Of a DNA stretch of 64,000 bases, positions 9,221 through 18,789 are shown in pieces. A program made the translations under genes and the position numbers. The notes beneath the pieces are model-generated. The model worked only from the letters and a program-made list of their open reading frames with translations, was not told where the DNA came from and did no database searches. The DNA lies in contig NZ_NOXS01000031.1 of NCBI RefSeq assembly GCF_002251735.1, positions 201,476-265,475 on the forward strand, in the 5' to 3' direction. This stretch comes from Elstera cyanobacteriorum (GTDB lineage Bacteria > Pseudomonadota > Alphaproteobacteria > Elsterales > Elsteraceae). Within the stretch, counting starts at the first letter, position 1; the number at the start of each line of letters is the position of its first letter.

Positions 9221-9339
9221 CGCGCTCACTCCTTCTCAGATGCGGCGTCTATAGCAAGCTTGCGCTACGGGGCATAGGCATAGGTTCCATGCCGCCACGG
9301 TATCTCGACGCGCGGCGGGCAGCCGGGCAAGGATATCGT

Positions 9340-10497
9340 ATGAGTAGTTATCTGCGCTTCAGCCTGTTTTTCGCGGCCTTTTATAGCTCGATGGGGGTAT
9401 CGACCCCCTTTCTGGCGGTCTGGTTCGATTATCGCGGGTTAAGCGCGGCGCAGATCGGTCTTGTTTTCGCGGCGGGGATGACGATGAAGGTCGTTTTCAC
9501 CCTGCTGGCGGGGCAATTGGCCGATCAGGTTACCCGCAAGCGCGATTTGATTACGGCGATTCTGGCGCTGGTCGCGCTATTGATGGCCGGGCAGCATTTC
9601 GCCCCCTCCTTCGTGCCGATCCTGGTGCTGTCGGCCCTGGCAACCGCCTTGCAGGCAGCGGTCGTCGCCATTACCGACGCGACGACGCTAGCCACAGCCC
9701 GGTCGGGCGCCTTCGCCTACAGTCAGGTGCGGGCCTGGGGGTCGGCGGCGTTTTTGGTCGTGGCGCTGGCGCTTGGGCCGATTTTGCAGGCGAGCGGACC
9801 GGAGCCGATTGTGTTGATCATGGCCGCGCTTGTCGCCGCCGCCGTTCTTGCCAGCCGAGGGCTGATCGATGCCCCGACGGCGGCCCGTCCGGCAACAAGG
9901 CCCGATCTTGGCGAAATGTTGCGCGGCTTCATCGGTCTTTTGCGTATCCCGGCGCTGCGACGGCTTTATCTAACGGCGGCGCTGCTGCAAAACGCCCATA
10001 TCTTCTACTACGCCTTTTCCTCGCTGCACTGGCAGAAGATGGGGCTGAGTAAAGAACAGATTGGCGTCTTGTGGGCCGAAGGCGTGGTGTTCGAGATCAT
10101 TCTATTTGCTGTCGTGCCGCGCATTGGCTTTCTGCGCCGCCCCGTTGCCCTGCTGATGATTGCGGGCGCGGCGGGGCTGCTGCGTTGGTCGGTGCTGGGC
10201 ACCACGGCGGAGTTCAATAGCCTGTTGCTCGTGCAGGCTTTGCACGCCCTGACGTTCGGCGCGGTGCATCTTGGGTCGATGCAGTTACTGAGCGAATGCA
10301 GCCCGCCGGGCACCTCCGCCCGGGCGCAGGGGCTTTATGCCGCCCTGCCGTTGGGGATCGGCTCGGGCATCGCCTATATGCTGGTCGGCCCGCTGTATGC
10401 GGCGGTGGGCGGCGCGGGCTTTTATGCGATGGCCGCCCTATCGGTGGCGGGGGCCGTCATGGCTTACGGGCTGCGCCATCGTCAGGCCCCGCAATAG
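9340..10497 (+). CDS. MFS transporter, HcaT/3-phenylpropionate-permease-like
   Basis: Twelve-helix major facilitator, 385 residues from the ATG at 9340, which has AAGGAT 6 bases upstream; an earlier ATG at 9289 would add 17 arginine-rich residues and lacks a good ribosome site. The N-terminal half contains FAAFYSSMGVSTPFLAVWF and the MFS loop GQLADQVTRKRD. The pattern FYSSMGVSTPFL...YRGLSAAQIG resembles the HcaT (MFS_1-like) family, whose few known members import aromatic acids; substrate unknown here. Its last 16 bases overlap the convergent extensin-like gene. Confidence 0.8.
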   Translation: MSSYLRFSLFFAAFYSSMGVSTPFLAVWFDYRGLSAAQIGLVFAAGMTMKVVFTLLAGQLADQVTRKRDLITAILALVALLMAGQHFAPSFVPILVLSALATALQAAVVAITDATTLATARSGAFAYSQVRAWGSAAFLVVALALGPILQASGPEPIVLIMAALVAAAVLASRGLIDAPTAARPATRPDLGEMLRGFIGLLRIPALRRLYLTAALLQNAHIFYYAFSSLHWQKMGLSKEQIGVLWAEGVVFEIILFAVVPRIGFLRRPVALLMIAGAAGLLRWSVLGTTAEFNSLLLVQALHALTFGAVHLGSMQLLSECSPPGTSARAQGLYAALPLGIGSGIAYMLVGPLYAAVGGAGFYAMAALSVAGAVMAYGLRHRQAPQ

Positions 10498-11159
10498 CGC
10501 TGCGGGCCGACATCGAGATGCAGATGGTCGCGGTGATCGCGGTCGGCGTTCGGCCCCAGCACGACGCTGAACAGCGAACAGGCGGTTTTTGCCGCCCGGC
10601 GCAGGAATTGGCCCTTCGGCCCTTTATCGGCCCAATCGGCTTCGACGCGGATCTTCGTACCATCGGTTAATTCAACGCCGATAATATCGATCGCGCGGCC
10701 CTTGGCGTGTTCCGATAGGCGGGCGCGGTTATTGCGGATGCCCCGGCAATTATACGACCCCACATGGTCGATGCGCTTCACTTCTTTTTTAAACAGCTCT
10801 TCGGCTAGCGGCTGCAACACTTCGAACTCGAAGCGGGCGATGGCATAGGCGAGGGTACAGGTCACGACGGTCGGGCGGCTGAGCACCATCGTCGAGCGCT
10901 GCAGCTTAACGGCTTCACTAACACCGCAGCCGTCCGGCGTGCTGAAGTCGGCGATTGGTTCGAAATCCCATCCGACTTCCGATAGGTTGGCCTGGCAGGC
11001 GAGATAGGCTTCCGATCCGCTTTCTACCCGGGGGGGCGCCGAGGCGTCTCGGGGCGGGGCGGCGGGGCGTTGGGCGCAGCCGACGAGTAAAAGCGCGAGG
11101 CAGAGAATACTGCCGAATCGGGGGAGCATTAGTAATTTTTTTACCATTTCTTTCCGCAT
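10482..11159 (-). CDS. Extensin-like family lipoprotein, predicted LAS-type peptidoglycan metallopeptidase
   Basis: The 225-residue product from ATG 11159 has a lipoprotein signal (LALLLVGC, lipobox Cys about residue 24), so it is anchored in an outer or inner membrane leaflet. The C-terminal domain carries a conserved four-Cys pattern and the motif pair HAKGRAIDI (HxxxxxxD) and DHLHLD (HxH), the zinc ligands of M15-like LAS peptidases. This is the extensin-like C-terminal family (PF06904), widespread in Alphaproteobacteria and thought to cut peptidoglycan. The start is uncertain: ATG 11201 and an ATG 4 codons further in are alternatives. The gene is convergent with the MFS gene. Confidence 0.8.
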   Translation of the reverse strand: MRKEMVKKLLMLPRFGSILCLALLLVGCAQRPAAPPRDASAPPRVESGSEAYLACQANLSEVGWDFEPIADFSTPDGCGVSEAVKLQRSTMVLSRPTVVTCTLAYAIARFEFEVLQPLAEELFKKEVKRIDHVGSYNCRGIRNNRARLSEHAKGRAIDIIGVELTDGTKIRVEADWADKGPKGQFLRRAAKTACSLFSVVLGPNADRDHRDHLHLDVGPQRYCGA

Positions 11160-11455
11160 TTGCTTAAAATCTTTCTTTTGTAACCGACGGCGATTGGTCA
11201 CATACTATTTCAGTTTCATTTCTGTCACAGGTCAGGTATCGAGACTCCGAATGGCAGGGATGCCGCTCCTAAAGGCCCGCCGCCGCGCCCCAGTATAACC
11301 GGAAAATCCGGGATGGCGCAGAAGAGATGGGCCGGGAACGGCACGGTTTGTGCGTGTTAATTTAATGCGTTTCGGGCGTGTTTCGGTCGCTGTGGAGGAC
11401 GGTCACCGTGGGGGAGACCGTTGTCGCCGCCGCTTTGGGCACGGGGGGACATGGG

Positions 11456-13096
11456 ATGACGTCTTTTTGGACTTTGACCCGCAAGGTCGCGGTCATGCTG
11501 ACCCTGGCCGTTTTGGTCAGTTTTTCGGTTTTGATTGCCTTACAGGTGCGTGCCACGCGGGACAATCTGTTGGAAACCCTGCGGCAGGAAGCAACGATTA
11601 AATCGGAAATGCTGGCGGTCGCTGTGCGCACGGCGGTGGCCGGGGGCGATGGCGCCGGGGTGGAAGCGGAATATATGCCGCTGGCCAAACGGCCCGATTC
11701 AACCCTTGCGAGCGTAGCGGCCTTCGATATCGATGGCAAGGTCATCATTCAATATGATGACGAAAGCAAGCGCCTGCCGCCCTATCCCGTCGATAAGACG
11801 TTCGCCGAGGCTTTGCCGACGCTGAAAGAGTTCCGCAGTGCGGTTTTGGTGACGGCGGACCATATGGTCATCGTCTCCCCCGTGACCAGTCGGCGTGGCG
11901 ATGCCGTGCGCGGCGCGATTGCGATTGCCTGGAGCCTTGACGCCCAGAACCGCATGATCCAAAGCTCGGTGACCAACAGCAGCCTTGCGGCGCTGGTGAT
12001 CATGGTGCTGCTGGTCGTGGTCCTGGTCGCGGTGATCGGCTGGATGATCTCGAAGCCCCTGCGCCGCATTTCTGGCACGATGCAAGAGCTGGCCAATGGC
12101 GCGCGCAATCTGGTGATTCCCAGCCTGGGACGCCAAGACGAAATTGGCGCGATGGCGCGGTCGGTTCAGGTCTTCAAGGATAACGCTGAACGGATGGATG
12201 CGCTGCAGGCCGAACAGGCGCAGCTTGAGGAGGCGGCGCGCGCCTCCAAGCGCCAGGCGATGCAGGAGGTTAGCCGCAATTTCGAAGCCTCGGTCGCGGC
12301 CCTCGTGAGTTCGGTCGCTGGGGCAGCGGGGCAAATGATCAGCCAATCGCAGAATATGGCCTCGCTGGCCGATGCGTCGATCAGCCACACTAGCGCGATG
12401 ACGGCGGCGGCGGATGATACCACGCGCAATGTGCAATCGGTGGCGACGGCGGCGGATCAACTGAGCCAGTCGGTGAAGGCGATCTCCCATCAGGTCCAGC
12501 GCTCGGTGCAAATGGCGGGCGATGCGGTGGTCAGCGTCGATACGACGACGGGGCAAGTGCGCGGCTTGGCCGATGCTGCCCATCGCATCGGCGAAATCGT
12601 TCAGCTCATCAATGCGATCGCCAGCCAGACCAACCTGCTGGCGCTGAATGCGACCATCGAAGCGGCGCGCGCCGGGGAAGCGGGCAAGGGGTTTGCCGTG
12701 GTGGCGAGCGAGGTCAAGAACCTCGCGACCCAGACGGCGAAAGCGACCGAGGATATTCAGGCCCAGGTTGGCGCGATCCAAACCGCGACCGGTAGCACGG
12801 TCGATGCGATCGAAAAGATCGGCGCGATCATTCGGTCAATGAATGAAGGCGCGATGACGATCAACGCCGCCGTATCGCAGCAGGGGCAGGCGACGATGGC
12901 GATTGCGCAGAACGTGCGGCAGGCGGCGGTTGGCGCATCCGGCCTGACCGAGCAAGCCCAGGTCGTAACGACCGAAGCGAAATCAACCGGGAATGCAGCG
13001 CAGCAAGTGTTGCAGGCGGCGACCTCGATCAATGGTCAGATCGCCAACATGCGCGAGCATGTCGATCAATTTTTGTCTCAAATCCAAACCGCCTAA
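11456..13096 (+). CDS. Methyl-accepting chemotaxis protein
   Basis: Transmembrane chemoreceptor of 546 residues from ATG 11456 (GGGGGG upstream); the earlier start at 11378 would add 26 residues without a membrane helix. TM1 about residues 9-29, periplasmic sensor to about 180, TM2 about 182-206 ([20 protein letters not shown]), HAMP to about 260, then a coiled-coil signalling domain with the hairpin tip [20 protein letters not shown]. Ligand unknown. It has its own transcription unit: the 296 bases before it (11160-11455) contain no gene and no promoter I can assign with confidence. Confidence 0.92.
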   Translation: MTSFWTLTRKVAVMLTLAVLVSFSVLIALQVRATRDNLLETLRQEATIKSEMLAVAVRTAVAGGDGAGVEAEYMPLAKRPDSTLASVAAFDIDGKVIIQYDDESKRLPPYPVDKTFAEALPTLKEFRSAVLVTADHMVIVSPVTSRRGDAVRGAIAIAWSLDAQNRMIQSSVTNSSLAALVIMVLLVVVLVAVIGWMISKPLRRISGTMQELANGARNLVIPSLGRQDEIGAMARSVQVFKDNAERMDALQAEQAQLEEAARASKRQAMQEVSRNFEASVAALVSSVAGAAGQMISQSQNMASLADASISHTSAMTAAADDTTRNVQSVATAADQLSQSVKAISHQVQRSVQMAGDAVVSVDTTTGQVRGLADAAHRIGEIVQLINAIASQTNLLALNATIEAARAGEAGKGFAVVASEVKNLATQTAKATEDIQAQVGAIQTATGSTVDAIEKIGAIIRSMNEGAMTINAAVSQQGQATMAIAQNVRQAAVGASGLTEQAQVVTTEAKSTGNAAQQVLQAATSINGQIANMREHVDQFLSQIQTA

Positions 13097-13277
13097 GAAT
13101 CGCCAAAATTTTCAGAAACTTTAGCAGGAGTTTTATTGGGGAGTGTTTGCAAGATTAACCAATATTACCCAAAAATATCGACTGGATATTTTGAGCGACA
13201 CCTTCAATCTTGCTATAAGCGAAGCGCACCTGCGGGAGGGGTATTACCTGGACAAGCGGAAAAACCTCCTGTAGTGA

Positions 13278-13305
13278 CTCTCCCATCTGTTTAAAGGCGG
13301 GAGGG
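13278..13305 (+). promoter_or_regulatory. Ribosome-site-sequestering hairpin before the M23 peptidase gene
   Basis: The Shine-Dalgarno sequence GGGAGGG (13299-13305) can pair with CTCTCCC (13278-13284), seven pairs including one G-U, around a 14-base loop. The ATG is at 13310. In the mRNA this would hide the ribosome site, giving possible control of translation by temperature, a ligand or a protein. Seen by base pairing only; no energy was computed. Confidence 0.4.
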
Positions 13306-13309
13306 ACGT

Positions 13310-15187
13310 ATGACGAAGGGAGTTCAGCGGGCACCTGTGCTTACTGCACTATTTTTGTCCTTGATCGCTGTCCCTTGCGTCGCCACCGCAAAGACCACCA
13401 CCCCCGCCGACGCTAAACCCGGCAAGGAAGTGACGGAAAAGCGTCCGGCAACCAAGCCTACCGTCGCGACTGGGAAACCGGCTCCGGCGAAGTCGGCGCC
13501 AAAGACCGCGTCGGTTGCCGCTCAAAAGCCGGACGCGCCGAAAGCCCCGACGCCGAAGTCTGCTGTGGCGAAGACCGGCCAGAAAACCGCACCGACCAAA
13601 TCCGCGCCGACCAAACCCGTCACCGTCAAAGCCCCGGTCCCGAAATCGGCCCCGAAGGCCGTGCCGGTCAAAGCGCCGTCCCCCCCCGCGCCCGAGGTTA
13701 TCCCCGCGAGCGCGGCGCCGTTGCCGCCGGGCTGCGTGCCGAACTTGGTTGATGCCGATTTTCAGACCCTGCCGGTGACGGCGCTTGAAGGCATCAACCG
13801 CCGCCTTGAAGGGTTGGGGCTGACCCGCGCGGAAGCCGATAGCTCGCTGCGCACCCTTACCGAACGGGCAGGGGGCAGTTTGACCGGTGGGTCGGTCATC
13901 GTTGCGCGGTACGTCGATAGCTGCGACCCGCGCCGGGTGCAGGTGATTTCCGTTTCCTTGGCCCTAGACGGCCCGGTCTCCTACACGTGGCTGCGCGGCA
14001 CCAATGCCCCGGCGACGTTGGTGGCTGATCCGGCGCCGGTTGCGCCCCTGTCCGCGCCCGTCACCGCCGCAGCGCCGGCAGTAGAGGCACCAGTCGCGGC
14101 AGTTCCGGTGCCCGATCAGACGCTCCCGGCGCCTGCTGCTGAGGTGGCTGTGGTTAGCGAACCGCCCGCCGCCCCGCCGGGGGAAGTTAGTCGGGAAACC
14201 GCCCGTCTCGAGGCTTTTTCCGTTGGTCCCTTTACGCCCACCCCGAAGCCGGAGGGGGCGCGCCGTGTGTTCACCGATGCGCCGCCTGAACAGGCGCCGC
14301 TCGGGTTCCATCTGCGCGTTGCCGGGCAAGTGCAGGAAGGCGACCTCGGCCCCGCGCTGGCCGCCGCCGGTTTGCCAACCTCGGTCGTGCAGCAGGTGCT
14401 CGATAGTTTCGCCGCCGATGGCAAGATGCCGCTGGCCTCGACCGACGATCTTTCCTTCGATGTCTTATACCGTGCCTCGTCCGATCAAACCGCCGAACCG
14501 GTGTTGACGTCGGCGGAACTGAGCCACGCTGGGCAGAGCCGCCGTTTGTACTATTACGTTCCGGAAGAAGGCACGGCCCATCTGATCGACCAGGAAGGCA
14601 AGGTGCGGTTGGCGCAGGGGCCGGATTTTATCCACCCGCTGCCGGGCCAGCGCATGACGTCCGGTTTCGGTTGGCGCATGCATCCGGTGCTGCGGGCGCG
14701 TAAGTTCCACAAGGGCGTCGATTGGTCGGCGCCACGCGGCACCCCGGTGGTGGCGGCGGGCGATGGGATCGTCGAAACCGTCAAGTTTCATCGTGGCTAC
14801 GGCAAATATATCCGTATTGTTCATGATGACCGGACGGAAACGATCTATGCCCACCTCGATCAATTCGCCAAGGGGCTGCGCGAAGGCGCGCCGGTGCGGC
14901 AAGGTCAGGTGATCGGCACGGTCGGGCGCACGGGGATCGCTTCCGGCAATCATCTGTACTTCGAGTTGATCGTCGACGGGCGCCATATCGACCCGCTGCG
15001 CAATGTGCCCGCCCTGGTGCAGGATATGCTGGCGGAAGGCAAGGATAAGGAAGACCAGCAGCGCTTCATTTCCTTCGCCGATACGCTGCTGCAACAGCTT
15101 CCCGCCAATGCAACGGTGGCGGAAGCCGCAGCGACCACCTCGAAGCGTGGGGTGCGCAGCGAACCCGCCCCGGGCGATATTCCCTAA
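13310..15187 (+). CDS. M23 (LytM) family peptidoglycan peptidase-like protein with Ala/Pro/Lys-rich linker
   Basis: 625-residue exported protein. A signal segment (LTALFLSLIAVPCVATA, residues 11-27) is followed by a Lys/Pro/Ala-rich low-complexity region to about residue 140, a small Cys-containing domain (PGCVPN...SCDPRR), another Pro/Ala linker, a helical/beta middle domain (about 325-445) and the LytM barrel (about 445-570). Zinc and catalytic residues visible are H467 and D471 (HKGVD) and H515 (YAHLD). The usual HxH near the end is H548-L-Y550, so the second His is replaced by Tyr. It may be a weakened enzyme or a non-catalytic activator of amidases. A hairpin covers its ribosome site. 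Confidence 0.85.
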   Translation: MTKGVQRAPVLTALFLSLIAVPCVATAKTTTPADAKPGKEVTEKRPATKPTVATGKPAPAKSAPKTASVAAQKPDAPKAPTPKSAVAKTGQKTAPTKSAPTKPVTVKAPVPKSAPKAVPVKAPSPPAPEVIPASAAPLPPGCVPNLVDADFQTLPVTALEGINRRLEGLGLTRAEADSSLRTLTERAGGSLTGGSVIVARYVDSCDPRRVQVISVSLALDGPVSYTWLRGTNAPATLVADPAPVAPLSAPVTAAAPAVEAPVAAVPVPDQTLPAPAAEVAVVSEPPAAPPGEVSRETARLEAFSVGPFTPTPKPEGARRVFTDAPPEQAPLGFHLRVAGQVQEGDLGPALAAAGLPTSVVQQVLDSFAADGKMPLASTDDLSFDVLYRASSDQTAEPVLTSAELSHAGQSRRLYYYVPEEGTAHLIDQEGKVRLAQGPDFIHPLPGQRMTSGFGWRMHPVLRARKFHKGVDWSAPRGTPVVAAGDGIVETVKFHRGYGKYIRIVHDDRTETIYAHLDQFAKGLREGAPVRQGQVIGTVGRTGIASGNHLYFELIVDGRHIDPLRNVPALVQDMLAEGKDKEDQQRFISFADTLLQQLPANATVAEAAATTSKRGVRSEPAPGDIP

Positions 15188-15291
15188 CCGCCCTCCCGAC
15201 CGGGTGGCGCGAAAACAGGCAGAATTCGGTCGGTTTTCCACTCCCGCCCGATTTTACGGCAAGCTTTCTAAATTTTTTCTAAACAAAACAG

Positions 15292-15328
15292 GCCGTTACC
15301 CGAAAATGGTAACGGCTTATTTGTTTTT
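15292..15328 (+). terminator. Intrinsic terminator after the M23 peptidase gene
   Basis: Perfect 9-bp stem GCCGTTACC / GGTAACGGC with a 7-base loop, followed by TTATTTGTTTTT. It separates the M23 gene from glnK-amtB. Confidence 0.9.
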
Positions 15329-15429
15329 AACCCCAATTCATTGATTAAAAAACAGTCATTGCCTATTATTTGAGCGCCCAAAGCGAGACTTAGGCGAAAA
15401 TATGGCTGATTCATCCCGGTTTCGCATTG

Positions 15430-15445
15430 CGGCACGCTTTTTGAA
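15430..15445 (+). promoter_or_regulatory. Weak sigma-54-like promoter upstream of glnK
   Basis: CGGCACG-N4-TTGAA resembles the sigma-54 element TGGCACG-N4-TTGCW, with correct spacing, but the usually invariant GC of the -12 element is GA. glnK-amtB operons are commonly NtrC/sigma-54 controlled, and the site is 53 bases before the start codon. No clear NtrC site was found. Confidence 0.3.
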
Positions 15446-15479
15446 TTTGCTGCAACCGATGCCGTTCACTGCGGCGTGA

Positions 15480-15836
<357 letters not shown>

Positions 15837-15883
15837 TGTCCGGTTTCACGACCCCCGACGTTCGACAAGAAGGAACCTTCCCT

Positions 15884-17203
15884 ATGCAGGAAAGCGTGAA
15901 AAAGGTCGGCCGTGGTTTGGCGGCCCTGGCAGCGGTTGCGCTGGCCGCCGCCCCGGCCTTGGCCGAAGAAGCGGCTAAGCCGAAAATCGATACGGGCGAT
16001 ACCGCCTGGATGCTGGTCTCCACTCTGCTTGTGCTGATGATGACCATTCCAGGCGTGGCGCTGTTCTACGGCGGTATGGTCCGCAAGATGAACGTGCTGT
16101 CCACCGTGATGCAGTCGTTCGCGATCACCTGCATCGTCACCATCCTGTGGGTGTTGGTCGGCTACAGCCTGGCTTTCTCCGAAGGCAGCGACTTTATCGG
16201 CGGTCTGTCGAACGTGCTGTTGGCGGGGGTCACGCTGGATAGCGTGAACAGCCTAGCCGCGACGATCCCGGAAACGGTTTTCGTCACCTACCAGATGACC
16301 TTCGCGATCATCACCGTCGCGTTGATCACTGGCGCCATCGCCGACCGCATGAAGTTTTCGGCCCTGGTATTGTTCACGATCTTCTGGCTGCTGCTGTGCT
16401 ATGTGCCGGTGGCCAAGTGGGTCTGGGGCGGTGGGTTCCTCGGGTCGGCGGGCGTGCTCGATTTCGCGGGCGGGACGGTCGTTCACATCAATGCCGGTGT
16501 CGCCGGTCTGGTCGCGGCTATCGTGATCGGCAAGCGTCGCGGCTATGGCACCGAAATGTTCCTGCCGCACAACCTCGTGCTGTCGGTTATTGGCGCCTCG
16601 CTGCTGTGGGTGGGCTGGTTCGGCTTCAACGCCGGTTCGGCCGTCACGGCGGGCGTTGGTGCCGGTATGGCCATGCTGGCGACCCAGGTTGCCGCCGCCG
16701 CCGCCGCTCTCGCTTGGATGTTCGCCGAATGGGCCATGCGCGGTAAGCCCTCGATCCTCGGGATCATCTCGGGTGCGGTTGCTGGTCTCGTCGCTATCAC
16801 CCCTGCCGCCGGTTTCGTCGGGCCGGGTGCGGCGATCATCATCGGTCTGATCTCGGGCGTGATCTGCTTCTGGTCGGCCACCAGCCTGAAGAACGCCCTC
16901 GGCTACGACGACAGCCTGGACGCCTGGGGCGTGCACGGGGTTGGCGGTATCGTCGGTGCGATCCTGACCGGCGTTTTCGCCAGCCAGGCCATCACCGGCG
17001 TTCCCGAAAAGTCGGGCCTGCTGGAAGGCAATAGCGGTCAGGTGCTGCTGCAGCTCTATGGTATCGGCGTGACCCTAGTTTACACCGCCATCGTTACCTT
17101 CATCATCCTCAAGGTTGTCGATCTGATCGTCGGCCTGCGGGTTGATGTGGATGCGGAGCGCGAAGGTCTCGACCTGCGCCTGCACGGCGAATCGGTTCAC
17201 TAA
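15884..17203 (+). CDS. amtB: Ammonium transporter AmtB
   Basis: Eleven-helix ammonium channel, 439 residues from ATG 15884 (AAGGAA upstream; the in-frame start at 15836 is rejected for lack of a site). A cleavable signal sequence (GLAALAAVALAAAPALA) precedes the channel, usual for Amt proteins. The first helix ends GVALFYGGMVRKMN. The central motif DFAGGTVVHINAGVAGL carries the conserved Asp and first pore His, and DAWGVHGVGGIVGAI carries the second pore His. It imports ammonium under nitrogen limitation and is gated by GlnK from the preceding gene. Confidence 0.96.
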   Translation: MQESVKKVGRGLAALAAVALAAAPALAEEAAKPKIDTGDTAWMLVSTLLVLMMTIPGVALFYGGMVRKMNVLSTVMQSFAITCIVTILWVLVGYSLAFSEGSDFIGGLSNVLLAGVTLDSVNSLAATIPETVFVTYQMTFAIITVALITGAIADRMKFSALVLFTIFWLLLCYVPVAKWVWGGGFLGSAGVLDFAGGTVVHINAGVAGLVAAIVIGKRRGYGTEMFLPHNLVLSVIGASLLWVGWFGFNAGSAVTAGVGAGMAMLATQVAAAAAALAWMFAEWAMRGKPSILGIISGAVAGLVAITPAAGFVGPGAAIIIGLISGVICFWSATSLKNALGYDDSLDAWGVHGVGGIVGAILTGVFASQAITGVPEKSGLLEGNSGQVLLQLYGIGVTLVYTAIVTFIILKVVDLIVGLRVDVDAEREGLDLRLHGESVH

Positions 17204-17230
17204 GCCGATCCCATCCGTTTGCACGGGGAA

Positions 17231-17257
17231 GGGGGCTGCTGCGGCGGCCCCCTTTTT
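17231..17257 (+). terminator. Intrinsic terminator after amtB
   Basis: Stem GGGGGC / GCCCCC with a 10-base GC-rich loop that can pair further, followed by TTTTT. It ends the glnK-amtB transcript. Confidence 0.85.
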
Positions 17258-17577
17258 CGTTTGGGCGGCATTTGAGCCAAGTCGGCGCGGTGTGTGATTT
17301 TCTGCTCATGGGCTGGTCGGGGGCTGGTCAGGGGGCCGCTGCCGCGTCATACAAGGGAATGCGCCGGTTTGGCGGGGCCATAGGTTTCCTCATGATAGGA
17401 GACCCGCCGAAAGGTTGACGCCGGTTAACGTCTTACGCATCATACCGGCAATCCTCGAATTAACACATTGCTTTAAGTTAAGAGATTTTTGTGTTGTAAG
17501 ACAAAGCGCTGAATGGCATCTTTAGCCCTGCGTCATAAATCGTAGGACGCTTAATGCGGCGGATTTCGGGCTAAACC
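17258..17577 (+). other. Intergenic region before the dapC-like gene
   Basis: About 320 bases without a gene, becoming AT-rich from 17450 on (TTAAGTTAAGAGATTTTTGTG). It contains the short inverted repeat GTCTTAC (17431 area) / GTAAGAC (17496 area) and GCGTC...GACGC near 17530-17550. It probably holds the dapC-ftsK promoter, but I cannot assign -35/-10 boxes and see no ribosome site directly before the ATG at 17578. Confidence 0.4.
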
Positions 17578-18789
17578 ATGCTTAATAATCGACTCGATAA
17601 ATTGGGAGATTATCCGTTCCGGCGCCTAGCAGCGCTGCTGGCGGACGTCACCCCGCCGGTCGATCCCGCGCCGCTGCTGCTGTCCATCGGCGAACCACAA
17701 CTACCGACGCCGCCGCTGGCGATGACGGCCCTGACGGGGGCCGCTGCCAGCTTCAACAAATATCCACCCGCCGCCGGGGCACCCGATTGGAAGGCCGCCG
17801 CAGCGGGCTGGCTGACCCGCCGCTATGGGCTGGCTGACGGGTTTATCGACCCCGATAAGACGATCGTTCCTGCGCCGGGCACGCGCGAGGCGCTGTTCCT
17901 GCTCGGGCTGGCGGCGATTCCGACCGCGAAGAACGGGCAGGTGCCCGCCGTCGTCATGCCGAACCCCTTTTATCAGGTCTATGCCGGGGCATCGGTGCTG
18001 GGCGGGGCAGAGCCGGTGTTCGTCGATGCAACCGCGGAAAACGGCTTTCTGCCCGATCTCGACGCGCTGACACCGGAGCTTTTGGCCCGCACGGCGATCT
18101 TCTATCTCTGCACCCCGGCGAACCCGCAAGGCACCGTGGCGCCGAAGCCCTATCTGGCCCGGCTGCTGGCGCTCGCCCGTCAGTATGATTTCGTGCTGGC
18201 GCTCGACGAATGCTACGCCGAGATTTATGCGGAAACGCCGCCGCCCGGCGGGCTGGAGGTCGCCCAGGCCAGCGGGGCGCTGGATAATCTCGTCGTTTTC
18301 CACTCGCTGTCCAAACGCTCCAGCGCGCCGGGGCTGCGCTCCGGGTTCGTGGCCGGCGATGCCACCATTATCGGCGCGCTGACGCGGGTGATGGAATATG
18401 GCGGGGCAGGGATGCCGCTGCCGATCCAGGCCGCAGCGGCGGCCTTATGGCGTGACGACAGCCATGTCGAAGAGATCCGCGCCATCTACCGCGCCAATTT
18501 TGCCGCCGCTGCCGAGATCATCGGCGACCGCTGGGGCCGTTTCACGCCGCCGGGCGGCTTCTTCCTGTGGCTGAACGTCGGAAATGGTGAAGCCGCGACC
18601 CGTGCCTTGTGGCGCGACGCGGGGCTGAAAGTCCTGCCGGGCCGCTATCTCGCCCGCGATCAGGCCGATGGCTCCAACCCCGGTGCCGCCTATATTCGCG
18701 TTGCCCTGGTGCATCCGCCGGAGGTGATCCGCGCGGCTTTGACCCGTCTCGCCGACTGCCTCCAAACCCTTGAGGAGCCTGCCCGATGA
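17578..18789 (+). CDS. dapC: PLP-dependent aminotransferase, probable succinyldiaminopimelate aminotransferase (DapC-like)
   Basis: Fold-type I aminotransferase of 403 residues. Visible motifs: [11 protein letters not shown] near the N-terminus, [19 protein letters not shown], the PLP-contacting Asp-x-x-Tyr in [11 protein letters not shown], the Schiff-base Lys 246 in [17 protein letters not shown], and the C-terminal substrate-carboxylate Arg in YIRVALV. This set fits the DapC/ArgD-independent class that makes N-succinyl-LL-diaminopimelate for lysine and peptidoglycan synthesis. Its stop overlaps the ftsK start (ATGA), so both serve cell-wall growth and division. Other class I aminotransferase roles remain possible. 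Confidence 0.75.
   Translation: MLNNRLDKLGDYPFRRLAALLADVTPPVDPAPLLLSIGEPQLPTPPLAMTALTGAAASFNKYPPAAGAPDWKAAAAGWLTRRYGLADGFIDPDKTIVPAPGTREALFLLGLAAIPTAKNGQVPAVVMPNPFYQVYAGASVLGGAEPVFVDATAENGFLPDLDALTPELLARTAIFYLCTPANPQGTVAPKPYLARLLALARQYDFVLALDECYAEIYAETPPPGGLEVAQASGALDNLVVFHSLSKRSSAPGLRSGFVAGDATIIGALTRVMEYGGAGMPLPIQAAAAALWRDDSHVEEIRAIYRANFAAAAEIIGDRWGRFTPPGGFFLWLNVGNGEAATRALWRDAGLKVLPGRYLARDQADGSNPGAAYIRVALVHPPEVIRAALTRLADCLQTLEEPAR

Noticed and set aside
11265-11300. Flagellar-type (sigma-28) promoter before the first chemoreceptor
   Set aside because: CTAAA and a GTATAA-like element are present but the spacing and -10 sequence do not match the consensus.
17458-17482. Possible CtrA-type site (TTAA repeats) upstream of the dapC-ftsK genes
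   Set aside because: The TTAA halves are not spaced by 7 bases as the CtrA consensus requires.
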